DNA from: Hymenobacter sp. UV11
Lineage (GTDB): Bacteria > Bacteroidota > Bacteroidia > Cytophagales > Hymenobacteraceae
Assembly (NCBI RefSeq): GCF_004684095.1
Contig: NZ_SRII01000005.1
Span: 1-64,000, forward strand
Length of the DNA: 64,000 bases
Direction of reading: 5' to 3'
The notes under the pieces were generated by a model that did no database searches, was not told the DNA's origin, and was given only the letters and a program-made list of their open reading frames with translations. A program made the position numbers and the translations under genes. Each line of letters begins with the position of its first letter. Position 1 is the stretch's first letter. Shown here one piece after another: positions 31,973 to 41,129 of this stretch.

Positions 31973-32875
31973 ATGACCCCGGCCCTGCAAACCATTCTCG
32001 TCCCCATTAACTTCACCCCCGCCTCGGAAGATGCGCTGGTGTATGCCAACAAGCTTGCCGTGCGCCTGCCCGCCGAAATCGTGCTGGTGCACGCCGGCAC
32101 CGGCCTGGCCCTACCCCCCCCCGAGCGCGCCGCGCTGCTGCGCCGCCTCGAGGCCCTGGCCGAGCGCCTGCGCTACCAGCAGCTCACGCGCCAGAGCGGT
32201 CGCCGCATCAATTACCTCTGCCACGTGGCCGCCGAGCCACTGGCCGACTGCCTGCAAGTGCTGGTGACCGGCTACTGCGCCGACCTCGTGGTGACGGGCC
32301 TGGCCCTGCTCGACTGCGCCGCCGCCAGTGCCACCGGCGCGCCGCTGCTGCTGCTGCCCGAGCGCGTGAGCTGCCCGGTGCTGGTAGTGCCGCCCGGCCA
32401 CCCCGAACTACCCGGCCGCTTGGTAGTGGCCGGCGATTTTGCCCGCCTCGGCGGCGCGCAGCTCGCGCCCCTGGCCGCCCTGGCCCGCACGGCCCAGGCG
32501 CACTTCGACCTGGTACAGTTTTACGCGCCTACCAGCGCGGGCCTCGCGCCCCTCAAAAAGGCTTTATTGGCTGCGCGTACCCACCTGCCCGGCGCCACTA
32601 CCCACCTGCTGCCCGACGACGATGCCCTGGAGGGCCTCAGCGAATTCTGTGCCCACCAGGGGGCGCAGCTGCTGGTGCTGGGCACGGCCGACGGCTGCCT
32701 GGTGCGGCGCTTTTTCAACCCCCACTACCGCCAAACCAACGCCTACCACCTCGGTATTCCGGTGCTGCTGCTGCCCACCAGCACGCTGCCCACGGCGGCC
32801 TGCTGCGCCAGCTGCAGCCTGCGCCAGGCCGCCGAAGCCCGGCTCATGGCACAACCCTCCATGCTAACATTATAA
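31973..32875 (+). CDS. tandem universal stress protein
   Basis: The ATG at 31973 gives 300 residues starting MTPALQTILVPINFTPASED; an upstream in-frame extension from 31853 only translates a REP copy and is rejected. It contains two UspA units: ILVPINF..EDALVYANKLA at the start, and a second, more degenerate one after about residue 140 (RLVVAGDFA, AQLLVLGTADGCLVRRFF). The C-terminal CCASCSLRQA is unusual. Usp proteins of this type often accompany low-oxygen respiratory genes. It ends 6 bp before hemF. Confidence 0.85.
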   Translation: MTPALQTILVPINFTPASEDALVYANKLAVRLPAEIVLVHAGTGLALPPPERAALLRRLEALAERLRYQQLTRQSGRRINYLCHVAAEPLADCLQVLVTGYCADLVVTGLALLDCAAASATGAPLLLLPERVSCPVLVVPPGHPELPGRLVVAGDFARLGGAQLAPLAALARTAQAHFDLVQFYAPTSAGLAPLKKALLAARTHLPGATTHLLPDDDALEGLSEFCAHQGAQLLVLGTADGCLVRRFFNPHYRQTNAYHLGIPVLLLPTSTLPTAACCASCSLRQAAEARLMAQPSMLTL

Positions 32876-32881
32876 CTACCA

Positions 32882-33880
32882 ATGACTAGCGAGCCCACCC
32901 TGGCAACTACTGCCGCCCGTGCCACCGTCGAAGCTTGGATGCGGGAATTTCAAAACTGGCTGTGCCAGCAGCTGGAGCGGGCCGACGGGGCCGCTACTTT
33001 TCAGGAGGACCAGTGGGCGCACGCGGGCGGCGGGGGCGGGCGCACGCGCGTCATTCTGGGTGGGGCGGTGCTGGAAAAAGGCGGCGTGAATTTTTCGGCC
33101 GTGCGGGGCGAGCTGGGCGCGGCCGCCGCCCGCCAGCTGCTGCTGCCCGATGCCCGCTACTTTGCCACCGGCGTGAGCGTGGTGCAGCACCCGCGCAGCC
33201 CCCACGTGCCCATTTCGCACATGAACGTGCGCTACTTCGAGGCCGGCAACGGCGAAGCCTGGTTTGGCGGCGGCCTCGATTTGACCCCCGTGTACGTGGA
33301 CGAAACCCAGGCGCGCTGGTTTCACGCGCAGGTGCGCGCCGCCTGCGACCGCCACGACCCGACTTACTACCCCCGCTTCAAGCAGTGGGCCGACGAGTAC
33401 TTCTACCTGCCCCACCGCCAGGAAACGCGCGGCGTGGGCGGCATTTTCTTTGACCGGCTGACGGTGGGCGTCGATGGCTCGTTTGATGAGCTGTTTGCCT
33501 TCGTGCAGGACGTGGGCGAGGTCTACGGCCGCACTTACACCGCCCTGATGCGCCAAAACCGCACCCGCTCCTACACCGCCGCCGAGCAGGAGTGGCAGGC
33601 CGTGCGCCGCGGCCGCTACGCCGAGTTCAACCTGGCCCTCGACCGCGGCACCAAGTTTGGCCTCGAAACCGGCGGCCGCACCGAGTCCATCCTCATGAGC
33701 CTGCCACCGCACGCCGCCTGGGCCTATAACCTGACACCCGCCCCCGGCTCGCCGGAGGCCGCCACCCAAGCCTGGCTACGCCAGGGCGTAGCATGGGTTA
33801 GCTGCGGGTCCGGTCCGTCGGCACTGGTTGGCGAACCAATGGTCGTTGAAGCAAACAAGGACATTATGGGCCTTAGCTAA
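32882..33880 (+). CDS. hemF: oxygen-dependent coproporphyrinogen III oxidase with REP-derived tail
   Basis: A 332-residue enzyme of haem synthesis that decarboxylates coproporphyrinogen III with O2. Family motifs are ISHMNVRYFEA, WFGGGLDLTPVYVDE, FKQWADEYFYLPHR, GGIFFDRL and GRYAEFNLALDRGTKFGL, and GGRTESILMSLPPHA. The normal end of HemF is around GVAWV (about residue 306). The remaining 26 residues are read from a decayed REP copy (33810-33848) and unique sequence, so the original stop has been lost. The haem demand of cbb3 oxidase explains the location. Confidence 0.94.
   Translation: MTSEPTLATTAARATVEAWMREFQNWLCQQLERADGAATFQEDQWAHAGGGGGRTRVILGGAVLEKGGVNFSAVRGELGAAAARQLLLPDARYFATGVSVVQHPRSPHVPISHMNVRYFEAGNGEAWFGGGLDLTPVYVDETQARWFHAQVRAACDRHDPTYYPRFKQWADEYFYLPHRQETRGVGGIFFDRLTVGVDGSFDELFAFVQDVGEVYGRTYTALMRQNRTRSYTAAEQEWQAVRRGRYAEFNLALDRGTKFGLETGGRTESILMSLPPHAAWAYNLTPAPGSPEAATQAWLRQGVAWVSCGSGPSALVGEPMVVEANKDIMGLS
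33810..33848. repeat. degenerate REP copy at the hemF 3' end
   Basis: CCGGTCCGTCGGCAC...AATGGTCGTTG keeps the outer stem half and the foot GTCGTTG, but the second arm has decayed. It is read in frame as the end of HemF. Confidence 0.7.
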
Positions 33881-34080
33881 ACACTTGGTCTGGCAGCCCA
33901 AAAACGGCCCGCTGGCGAACGGTTATGAGGGGGCGTCTGCCTGGCGAGGCGTGTCAAGGCTTCGTACGAATCGCAGATGAGGGCCAGCAAGAAGTGCCTT
34001 TCTGACGTCAACCAGGGCCTCGAACTGTCCGGCTTAGCTCGACCTATTTCTTGCCGGATGCAGTGCTCACGGACGGGGTA
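33881..34080. other. non-coding gap after hemF
   Basis: No gene recognised. On the minus strand a short stop-bounded frame (about 33930-34040) reads AGQFEALVDVRKALLAGPHL and on, which looks protein-like and could be a fragment of a lost gene, possibly a transposase, but I cannot identify it. Confidence 0.3.
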
Positions 34081-34167
34081 GGCGCCTGGCCGTTCAACCA
34101 GTCCAGGGCTTACGCAATGACAAACGTCTTTTGCGTAAGCCCTGGACCGGTTGAGCGGCCAGGCGCC
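34081..34167. repeat. long imperfect hairpin between hemF and pckA
   Basis: Arms of 37 nt (34081-34117, 34131-34167) pair with two mismatches; the outer end is GGCGCCTGGCCG and the loop is 13 nt. It lies between converging genes, where it could terminate both. It contains GTTGAGC and GTTCAAC, which fit attC core rules, but nothing else suggests an integron. Confidence 0.7.
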
Positions 34168-34266
34168 GACTCATGCGCTAGTGAGTTTGGCGCTTGCTAT
34201 CCGCCTCTTTCTAATGAGGCTTGGGCAGTGGTTCCTTTTCTGGCATCTGCCCACCATCTACCGCAG

Positions 34267-35904
34267 TTAAATGGCCAGCAGCTGGTGCGCGGGCTCGGCC
34301 ACCAGCGGCGCCCCGGCCATAATTTCGGCATTAGCCGCCGCCACATACTTCTCAAAATTCGCCACAAACTTGGTTGCTAAAGTAGTAGCGGCCTGGTCGT
34401 AGGCCGCCTTATCGGCCCAGGTGCGGCGCGGGTCGAGCAGCTCGGTGGGCACGCCGGGCACGGCGGCGGGCACCTGCACCCCAAACACCGGGTGCGGCCG
34501 AAACTTCACCGCGTCGAGCTGGCCGGTGAGGGCCGCCGTAATGAGGGTGCGGGTGTGGCTCAGCCGCATCCGCGAGCCGACGCCGTAGCCCCCACCCGTC
34601 CAGCCGGTGTTCACGAGCCACACGTTTACGGGGTGCTCGTCCATTTTCTGGCCCAGCATTTCGGCGTAGCGCGTGGGGTGCAGGGGTAGGAACACGGCGC
34701 CGAAGCAAGCCGAAAAAGTGGCTTGTGGCTCCGTAATACCCATTTCGGTGCCCGCCACCTTGGCCGTGTAGCCGCTCAGGAAGTGGTACATGGCGTGGCT
34801 CTTGTCGAGCCGGCTCAGGGGGGGTAGCACGCCCGTGGCATCGGCCGTGAGAAAGAAAATGTGGGTGGGCACCGGCCCCACGCTCGGCACCGCGATGTTG
34901 GGAATAAAATCGATGGGGTAGGCCGTGCGCGTGTTTTCGGTCACCGACTTATTGGCGTAGTTCACGGTGTGGGTGCCGGGCACAAAGCGCGTGTTTTCGA
35001 CGATGCTGCCGAAACGGATAGCCTGCCAGATTTCGGGCTCCTTGTCGGCCGCCAGGTCGATAACCTTGGCGTAGCAGCCGCCCTCAAAGTTGAAAATGCC
35101 GCCCTGGCCGGGCAGCCAGCCGTGCTCGTCGTCGCCCACCAGGTGGCGGTTGGGGTCGGTCGAAAGCGTAGTTTTGCCCGTGCCCGAGAGGCCAAAAAAT
35201 ACCGCCGCGTCGCCCCGCGCCCCAATATTGGCCGAGCAGTGCATGGGCAGCGTGTCCTGGGTGTGCGGCAGCAGGAAGTTGAGCACTCCAAAAATGCCCT
35301 TCTTCATCTCGCCCGCGTAGGCCGTGCCACCAATCAGAATCAGCTTTTTAGTGAAGTTGAGGATGGCGAAATTCGCCTGCCGGGTGCCGTCCACGGCCGG
35401 GTCGGCTTCGAAGCCGGGCGCGCAGATAATGCTGAAATCGGCGGCCCAGCTGGTGTCGGCCGTCGCCGTTGGCCGCAGGAAAAGATTGTAGCAGAAGAGA
35501 TTGTGCCAGGCTAGCTCCGTCACAACGCGCAGCTTGAGCTGCGCGGCCGGGTGGGCCCCGGCGTAGGCTTCGCGCACGTACAGCTCCTTGTCTTCGAGGT
35601 AAGCCACCATTTTGTGGTGCAGCTCGTCAAACTTGGCCGGCTCAAACGGGATGTTGATGTCGCCCCACCACACGCTGTCCTCCGTGATGGCGTCGCGCAC
35701 GATAAACCGGTCCTTGGGCGAGCGGCCGGTAAACTTGCCGGTGTCGCACATCAGCGCCCCGGTGTCGGTTAGCACGCCCTCTTCGCGGCACAGGGCGGCC
35801 TCCACCAGCTCGGCCGGCGGCAGGTTGAGGTGGGCGCGGGTGGCGCGCGCGAAGCCCAGGGGCCGCAGGCGGTTCAGCGCATTGGGGGGGGTAGGAGCAG
35901 TCAT
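34267..35904 (-). CDS. pckA: phosphoenolpyruvate carboxykinase (ATP)
   Basis: A 545-residue enzyme converting oxaloacetate to PEP, the first step of gluconeogenesis. It shows the kinase P-loop GLSGTGKTTLSTDPNR, metal-site GDDEHGW, the oxaloacetate loop CDTGKFTGRSPKDRF near the N terminus, and GGTAYAGEMKKGIF. Length is normal. It starts MTAPTPPNA, where the codons contain a CTACCCCC octamer. It lies downstream of aceA on the same strand and serves growth on acetate or fatty acids. Confidence 0.97.
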   Translation of the reverse strand: MTAPTPPNALNRLRPLGFARATRAHLNLPPAELVEAALCREEGVLTDTGALMCDTGKFTGRSPKDRFIVRDAITEDSVWWGDINIPFEPAKFDELHHKMVAYLEDKELYVREAYAGAHPAAQLKLRVVTELAWHNLFCYNLFLRPTATADTSWAADFSIICAPGFEADPAVDGTRQANFAILNFTKKLILIGGTAYAGEMKKGIFGVLNFLLPHTQDTLPMHCSANIGARGDAAVFFGLSGTGKTTLSTDPNRHLVGDDEHGWLPGQGGIFNFEGGCYAKVIDLAADKEPEIWQAIRFGSIVENTRFVPGTHTVNYANKSVTENTRTAYPIDFIPNIAVPSVGPVPTHIFFLTADATGVLPPLSRLDKSHAMYHFLSGYTAKVAGTEMGITEPQATFSACFGAVFLPLHPTRYAEMLGQKMDEHPVNVWLVNTGWTGGGYGVGSRMRLSHTRTLITAALTGQLDAVKFRPHPVFGVQVPAAVPGVPTELLDPRRTWADKAAYDQAATTLATKFVANFEKYVAAANAEIMAGAPLVAEPAHQLLAI

Positions 35905-35980
35905 AGCAGGAAGGAAATGTTAACTGATAAAACATAAAATCCTGCCAATCAGGCAGGTGAATGTGCATTGCTGCCTGTAG

Positions 35981-36017
35981 CGCGCGGCGGGGTGCACACT
36001 AGCAACCCCACCGCGCG
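35981..36017. terminator. possible terminator after aceA
   Basis: A 12-bp GC-rich stem with one mismatch (CGCGCGGCGGGG with CCCCACCGCGCG) lies just downstream of the aceA stop. The T run follows on the plus strand, not the minus, so direction is doubtful. Confidence 0.4.
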
Positions 36018-36022
36018 GCTTT

Positions 36023-37306
36023 TCAGAACTGCGCTTCCTCCGTGCTGCCCACCAGGGCTGCCGTGCTGGCCTTGCCGGCCGACACCACTTGCTGCACGGC
36101 GTCGAAGTAGCCAGTGCCCACGAAGGTTTGGTGCTTCACGGCCTGGTAGCCATCCTTTTGCAGCGCAAACTCGCGCTCCTGCAATTCGGAGTAGCCGGCC
36201 ATGCCGCGCTTGCGGTAGGCCTGGGCCAGCTCAAACATGCTGGTGTTGAGGGCGTGGAAGCCGGCCAGCGTGATAAACTGAAACTTGTAGCCCAGCGCGG
36301 CCAGCTCCTCGCGGAAGGTTTCCATTTGCTCGACGCTCAGCTTGGCGGCCCAGTTGAAGGAAGGCGAGCAGTTGTAAGCCAGCAGCTTACCCGGAAACTG
36401 CGCGTGCATAGCCTCCGCAAACCGGCGGGCGTGGCCCAGGTCGGGGTCCGAGGTTTCCATCCAAATCAGGTCGGCATATGGCGCGTAGGCCAGGCCCCGC
36501 GCAATGGCAGCCTCTACCCCGCACCGGATGCGGTAAAAGCCCTCCGGCGTACGGTCGGCCTCTTGCCGCACAAACGGCTGGTCGCGCTCGTCTACATCGG
36601 CCGTGAGCAGGTCGGCCGCATCGGCATCCGTCCGAGCTACAATCAACGTGGGCACGCCCAGTACATCGGCCGCCAGGCGGGCCGCAACCAGCTTATTGAT
36701 AGCTTCTTGGGTAGGTACCAGTACTTTGCCGCCCAGGTGTCCGCACTTTTTGGCTGAGGACAGCTGGTCCTCAAAGTGCACCCCGGCCGCGCCGGCCTCA
36801 ATCATCATTTTCATCAGCTCAAACGCGTTGAGGTTACCCCCAAAACCCGCCTCCGCATCGGCCACAATGGGGGCCAGGTAATGCACATCGTTCTTGCCGG
36901 CAAGGTGCTGAATCTGGTCGGCCCGCATGAGGGCGTTGTTGATGCGCCGCACCACGGCCGGCACGCTGTCAACGGGGTAGAGGCTCTGGTCGGGGTACAT
37001 CTGGCCGGCGTTGTTGGCGTCGGCCGCTACCTGCCAGCCACTCAGGTAGATGGCTTGCAGGCCAGCCTGTATTTCCTGCACCGCCTGGTTGCCGGTGAGG
37101 GCCCCCAGGCCCGCTACGTATTCCTCGCTGTGCAGCAAGCTCCAGAGGCGCTCGGCTCCTTGCCGGGCCAACGAATGCTCGATGTGCACCGAGCCTTGCA
37201 GCTTCACCACGTCTTCGGCCGAGTAGGGCCGCTCGATGCCCGCCCAGCGGGGGTTCGTGGCCCAGTTCAGGGCAATGTCGGTTATGCGTTGCGAATTGGT
37301 AGCCAT
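36023..37306 (-). CDS. aceA: isocitrate lyase
   Basis: The ATG at 37306 gives 427 residues starting [15 protein letters not shown]; an in-frame extension to 37372 only translates a REP copy. It splits isocitrate to glyoxylate and succinate. [12 protein letters not shown] and the catalytic loop [20 protein letters not shown] (KKCGH) are present, with YNCSPSFNW near residue 320. Length matches the bacterial type. It is flanked by aceB (upstream) and pckA (downstream), forming a glyoxylate-bypass/gluconeogenesis block. Confidence 0.97.
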   Translation of the reverse strand: MATNSQRITDIALNWATNPRWAGIERPYSAEDVVKLQGSVHIEHSLARQGAERLWSLLHSEEYVAGLGALTGNQAVQEIQAGLQAIYLSGWQVAADANNAGQMYPDQSLYPVDSVPAVVRRINNALMRADQIQHLAGKNDVHYLAPIVADAEAGFGGNLNAFELMKMMIEAGAAGVHFEDQLSSAKKCGHLGGKVLVPTQEAINKLVAARLAADVLGVPTLIVARTDADAADLLTADVDERDQPFVRQEADRTPEGFYRIRCGVEAAIARGLAYAPYADLIWMETSDPDLGHARRFAEAMHAQFPGKLLAYNCSPSFNWAAKLSVEQMETFREELAALGYKFQFITLAGFHALNTSMFELAQAYRKRGMAGYSELQEREFALQKDGYQAVKHQTFVGTGYFDAVQQVVSAGKASTAALVGSTEEAQF

Positions 37307-37355
37307 GATGTTACGGGTGAATGAAAGGGTTTGAAAAAAGACAAGGGGGTAGGCT

Positions 37356-37496
37356 CCGGTCCGTCGGCGCAAGCCGACCGACCGGTTGACTCTGTTAAGT
37401 CCACCAGAAAATCTAGGGGGGGGGTAGGGCAGACCAGGGCCGGCTGGTCAAACGACTCAACGACAACCGGTCGGCCGGCTCGCGCCGGCGGACCGG
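37356..37496. repeat. REP pair 11 between aceB and aceA
   Basis: Left copy 37356-37394 is diverged (GTCGGC...GCCGAC, with the stem change present in both arms; foot TTGACTCTG). Right copy 37458-37496 is intact. It is the most distant REP pair from the RAYT on this side (about 13 kb). Confidence 0.9.
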
Positions 37497-37506
37497 GACG
37501 GCGGCT

Positions 37507-39132
37507 TTAGGCCAGCTCGTCGTAGGCCGGCACGGTCAGGAACTCGATAAACTGTTCGCTCAGCACCAGCCGGTTAAAAATGCGGGCGGCTTCCGTAAAG
37601 TGGCCATTTTCAAAGGCTTCACTGCCTACCAGCGCCTCAATTTTGGCCAGCTGGCCGGGCAGTAGCGACTTATATAGTTCCGTGGTCACGTGCCGGCCAT
37701 CGGCCAGGAGCGTGCCGGGCGTGTGCAGCCACTGCCACACCTGGGCCCGGGAGATTTCGGCGGTGGCCGCGTCCTCCATTAGGTTATAAATCGGCACGCA
37801 GCCGTTGCCGCCCAGCCACGAGGCCAGGTACTGAATGGCCACGTCGATATTTAGCTTCAGCCCCGCCTCCGTGATGTGGCCCTGCGGGGCGCGCACCAGG
37901 TCGGCGGCGGTCACGTGCACGTCGAGGCGCTCGTTGTCGATTTGGTTGGCGCCGGGCATCAGCTCATTGAAGACGGCCATCGCTACCGGCACCAGGCCGG
38001 GGTGGGCTACCCAGGTGCCATCGTGGCCATTGGTGGCCTCGCGCACCTTGTCGAGCCGTACCTTCTCCAGGGCGATTTCATTGGCGGCCGGGTCGTTTTT
38101 GATGGGAATCTGGGCCGCCATGCCGCCCATGGCGTGCACGCCCCGGCGGTGGCAGGTCTGGATGACCAGCTGCGAATACGCGGCCATAAAGGGCACCGTC
38201 ATCGTCACTTCGGAGCGGTCGGGGAGGCGAAACTCGGGGTTCAGCCCCAGGCGCTTGATGTAGCTGAAAATATAGTCCCAGCGCCCGCAGTTGAGGCCGG
38301 CGCTGTGCCGGCGCAGCTCCCAGAGTATCTCGTGCAGCTCGAAGGCGGCGGGCAGCGTTTCTATCAGCACCGTCGCCTTGATAGTGCCTTTAGGCTGGGA
38401 AACAGCCTGTTGGGCAAAGGTGAACACGTCGTTCCAGAGGCGGGCTTCGAGGTGGCTTTCCAGCTTGGGCAGGTAGAAGTACGGCCCCGTGCCGCGCTGT
38501 ACCAACTCGTGGGCATTGTGAAAATAATACAGGCCAAAGTCAAGTATTGAGGCGCTGATAGGCTCGCCATCGACCAGAATGTGCTTTTCGGTGAGGTGCC
38601 AGCCGCGGGGCCGCACCATGAGCACGGCCGTTTCGTCGTTGAGCTTGTACTCCTTGGTGGGGGTAGTGAGGCTGATGGTGCGGCGCACGGCATCGCGCAG
38701 GTTGCGCTGGCCCTCGATAACGTTGGACCAGGTCGGCGAGTTGGAGTCCTCCAAATCGGCCATAAAGACCTTCGCCCCCGAGTTCAACGCATTGATAATC
38801 ATCTTCCGCTCCACGGGCCCTGTTATCTCCACGCGGCGGTCGAGCAGGTCGGCGGGCAGCGGGGCCACGGTCCAGTCCCGCTCGCGCAGCTGCTGGGTGG
38901 CGGGCAAAAAAGCGGGCAGCTGGCCGGCCATCAGCTCCACCTGCCGTGCCGCGCGGCGAGCCAGTAAGTCGCGCCGGGTAGGGTCGAACTGCCGGTGCAG
39001 CTCGGCCACAAAATTCAGCGCGGCGAAGGTTAGAATCTCCGCAAACTCGGTGCGAAACTCCCCCGTGACCCGTACCCGCTCTGGGGTGCGGTAGGCCAGC
39101 GTGGCAACTGGTGCATTGGCGGTAAGTGGCAT
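37507..39132 (-). CDS. aceB: malate synthase A
   Basis: The ATG at 39132 gives 541 residues starting [12 protein letters not shown]; a frame extending to 39216 lacks family character. It condenses glyoxylate with acetyl-Co[21 protein letters not shown], the catalytic-region [22 protein letters not shown] and [14 protein letters not shown] are typical of the A-type enzyme. It diverges from the RamB-like regulator across a gap that contains a strong palindrome. Confidence 0.97.
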   Translation of the reverse strand: MPLTANAPVATLAYRTPERVRVTGEFRTEFAEILTFAALNFVAELHRQFDPTRRDLLARRAARQVELMAGQLPAFLPATQQLRERDWTVAPLPADLLDRRVEITGPVERKMIINALNSGAKVFMADLEDSNSPTWSNVIEGQRNLRDAVRRTISLTTPTKEYKLNDETAVLMVRPRGWHLTEKHILVDGEPISASILDFGLYYFHNAHELVQRGTGPYFYLPKLESHLEARLWNDVFTFAQQAVSQPKGTIKATVLIETLPAAFELHEILWELRRHSAGLNCGRWDYIFSYIKRLGLNPEFRLPDRSEVTMTVPFMAAYSQLVIQTCHRRGVHAMGGMAAQIPIKNDPAANEIALEKVRLDKVREATNGHDGTWVAHPGLVPVAMAVFNELMPGANQIDNERLDVHVTAADLVRAPQGHITEAGLKLNIDVAIQYLASWLGGNGCVPIYNLMEDAATAEISRAQVWQWLHTPGTLLADGRHVTTELYKSLLPGQLAKIEALVGSEAFENGHFTEAARIFNRLVLSEQFIEFLTVPAYDELA

Positions 39133-39240
39133 ATAGAGAGGAAGTAAGGGTGAAAAAAAACTGGTAACTTCAGTTGGGAGCGGGCCACCCTGCTGAAGCT
39201 GGTAGCACTGAGACAAACATACGGTAGCGAATTTTAATAA

Positions 39241-39258
39241 TTAGCGAATATTCGCTAA
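39241..39258. promoter_or_regulatory. 18-bp palindromic operator TTAGCGAATATTCGCTAA
   Basis: A perfect palindrome in the AT-rich gap between aceB and the divergent regulator. A further half-site-like TAGCGAATTTT lies just upstream, around 39225. It is placed about where the -33 region would be for the -7 element at 39284, so a bound regulator would block that promoter. The likely ligand protein is the RamB-like regulator itself. Confidence 0.65.
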
Positions 39259-39283
39259 ATAAGTAGAATTAGCTAAAAATCAG

Positions 39284-39291
39284 TAACTTTG
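39284..39291 (+). promoter_or_regulatory. -7 element TAACTTTG
   Basis: Exact match to TAnnTTTG, 26 bp after the 18-bp palindrome and about 140 bp before the regulator ATG at 39433. The extended string AACTTTGTCAAA also resembles the RamB site of Corynebacterium (AACTTTGCAAA) with one inserted base, which may be coincidence. Confidence 0.55.
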
Positions 39292-39432
39292 TCAAACCCA
39301 AAATGGTCGTTTGCCGGGCGCAGACGCTGTTTTGGCACCTCGTGAAAAAAATGCAAAAAATATGGGTAAGTGCCTGGCTAGTGGTAGCCAGGGCTGCCAG
39401 GCTGCGCTGGTCATCTTCTTCCTTCCTTCCCT

Positions 39433-40929
39433 ATGCTAAATCACGGCCAGGTCGTTCGTCTCATTTTTGGGTTAAAGCTGCGCGAGCTGCGCCAGGAGCG
39501 TGGCCTATCGCCCGCCGAGCTGGCAGAGGCCTGCGACCTGAGCGTGAGCTACCTCAATGAAATTGAGAAGGGTAAGAAATACCCGAAAGCCAACAAGATT
39601 CTGAGCTTGAGCAAGCACCTGGGAGTACGCTACGACCAGCTGATATCTACGGTGTTGCCGCGCCGCTTGGAGCCCATTGCCGACCTGCTCAGCTCGAAGG
39701 TGATGCAGGATTTTCCGCTGGCGATGTACGGCCTGGAACCGGTGCGGCTGTTCGAACTGATTGCCAATGCGCCGGCCAAAATCAACGCCTTTATCAGCAC
39801 GCTCTTCGAGATAGCGCGCAACTATGAGCTGCGGCAGGAGCATTTCTACCTGGCGGCGCTGCGCTCGTACCAGGAGATGCACGACAACTACTTCGAGGAC
39901 CTGGAGCAGGATGTGCAGGCCTTCGTGGCCAGCCACCGGCAGGTGCCTACCCCCCCATTTGACCTGGATGCCCTCGAAGCTATTCTGACCCAGGACTACG
40001 GCTACACCCTCGACCGGACCACGCTGGCCGGCAACTCGGTGGCGGTGGCCGGGCGGCTGCGCTCAGTATTTCAGCCCAGAACCAAGACCCTGCTGCTGCT
40101 GCCGGGCCTGAGCCAGGGCCAGCAGGCATTTGTGCTGGGCCGGGAGATTGGCTTCAACTACCTGCGGCTGAAAGAGCGCCACTATGCCAGCCCCAACCCG
40201 CTGGAGGTACGCTCGTTTGAAGAGGTGCTGAATAATTTTCGGGCCTCGTACTTCGCCAGTGCCTTGCTGATGGAGGAGGATAGCCTGGTGCGCGACCTGC
40301 GCCAGGTATTTGCCGCCAGGCAGTGGCAGCCGGCCGCGCTGCTGGCGCTACTCACGCGCTACGACGTGAGCCCCGAAATGCTGCTTCAGCGCTTTACCAC
40401 GCTCCTACCCAAGCACTTTGGGCTGAATAGCTTGTTTTTTCTGCGCTTCGACCAGCCTCAGGCCGACGCGCCTTATAAGCTGACCAAAGAGCTGCACCTC
40501 TCGCGCCTGCACAACCCGCACGGCAACGAGCTGCGCGAGCACTATTGCCGCCGCTGGGTGAGCCTGCGCCTGCTGGCCGACGGCCGCGCCTTGCCACCTA
40601 AGGGCGGCGCCCCGCACCTGCTGATTAGTGCGCAGCGCTCACAATACCTGGGCACCGACGACGAGTACCTGTGCCTGACGCTGGCGCGCGTGGGGGCGGC
40701 TACCGAGCCCGCCATGAGCGTGACCGTGGGCCTGCGCTGCGACGACAACCTGCGCCAGCAGCTCGCTTTTCTTACTGACCCTGCCCTGCCGGTAAAAGTG
40801 GTAAATGAAACCTGTGAGCGCTGCCCGCTAGCCGATTGTGAGGTGCGCGCCGCGCCGCCTACTCAGGTGCAGCAAACTGCCGAGCGGGCCAGCTTCGAAA
40901 CGGCCGTAGCGGCCCTGGTGCAGGGGTAA
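39433..40929 (+). CDS. XRE-family regulator, RamB/short-chain acyl-CoA regulator type
   Basis: A 498-residue protein. Residues about 8-65 are an XRE helix-turn-helix (LRELRQERGLSPAELAEACD, SVSYLNEIEKGKKYPK). A long middle follows, with the IrrE/ImmA-like DUF955 region (about 190-260) whose metal HExxH is not evident, and the DUF2083 end with the cysteine cluster CERCPLADC (about 460). This is the plan of RamB/ScfR regulators that control aceA, aceB and propionate genes according to acyl-CoA levels. Its position divergent from aceB supports the same job here. Confidence 0.88.
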   Translation: MLNHGQVVRLIFGLKLRELRQERGLSPAELAEACDLSVSYLNEIEKGKKYPKANKILSLSKHLGVRYDQLISTVLPRRLEPIADLLSSKVMQDFPLAMYGLEPVRLFELIANAPAKINAFISTLFEIARNYELRQEHFYLAALRSYQEMHDNYFEDLEQDVQAFVASHRQVPTPPFDLDALEAILTQDYGYTLDRTTLAGNSVAVAGRLRSVFQPRTKTLLLLPGLSQGQQAFVLGREIGFNYLRLKERHYASPNPLEVRSFEEVLNNFRASYFASALLMEEDSLVRDLRQVFAARQWQPAALLALLTRYDVSPEMLLQRFTTLLPKHFGLNSLFFLRFDQPQADAPYKLTKELHLSRLHNPHGNELREHYCRRWVSLRLLADGRALPPKGGAPHLLISAQRSQYLGTDDEYLCLTLARVGAATEPAMSVTVGLRCDDNLRQQLAFLTDPALPVKVVNETCERCPLADCEVRAAPPTQVQQTAERASFETAVAALVQG

Positions 40930-41129
40930 AGAGGCGGGCAAAGCGGTTGTTTTTAAGGGTCGCACGGGAGGTGGACCATACACCACGCCTACCCCTGGCA
41001 TTATTCATGAGGCCTCTCCCTGGTTAGGCCCGACCACCCCCACCCTCTTTCAGCAGCTTAAGTGAGGTTATATTCCGTTCGCCACTTTTCGATGGTGTGG
41101 TTGTAGATGGCGTGGTTGGCCTGCTCACC

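Noticed and set aside
34081..34167. Integron attC site as a firm call
   Set aside because: Only the heptamer cores fit, arms are too well paired for typical attC, and no integrase or cassettes are visible.
37307..37372. Longer isocitrate lyase from 37372
   Set aside because: The extra 22 residues come from a REP copy and leader; the family N terminus fits MATNSQRI at 37306.
39280..39298. Corynebacterium-type RamB box AACTTTGCAAA
   Set aside because: The sequence has an extra base and is better explained as a TAnnTTTG -7 element followed by CAAA; kept only as a remark.
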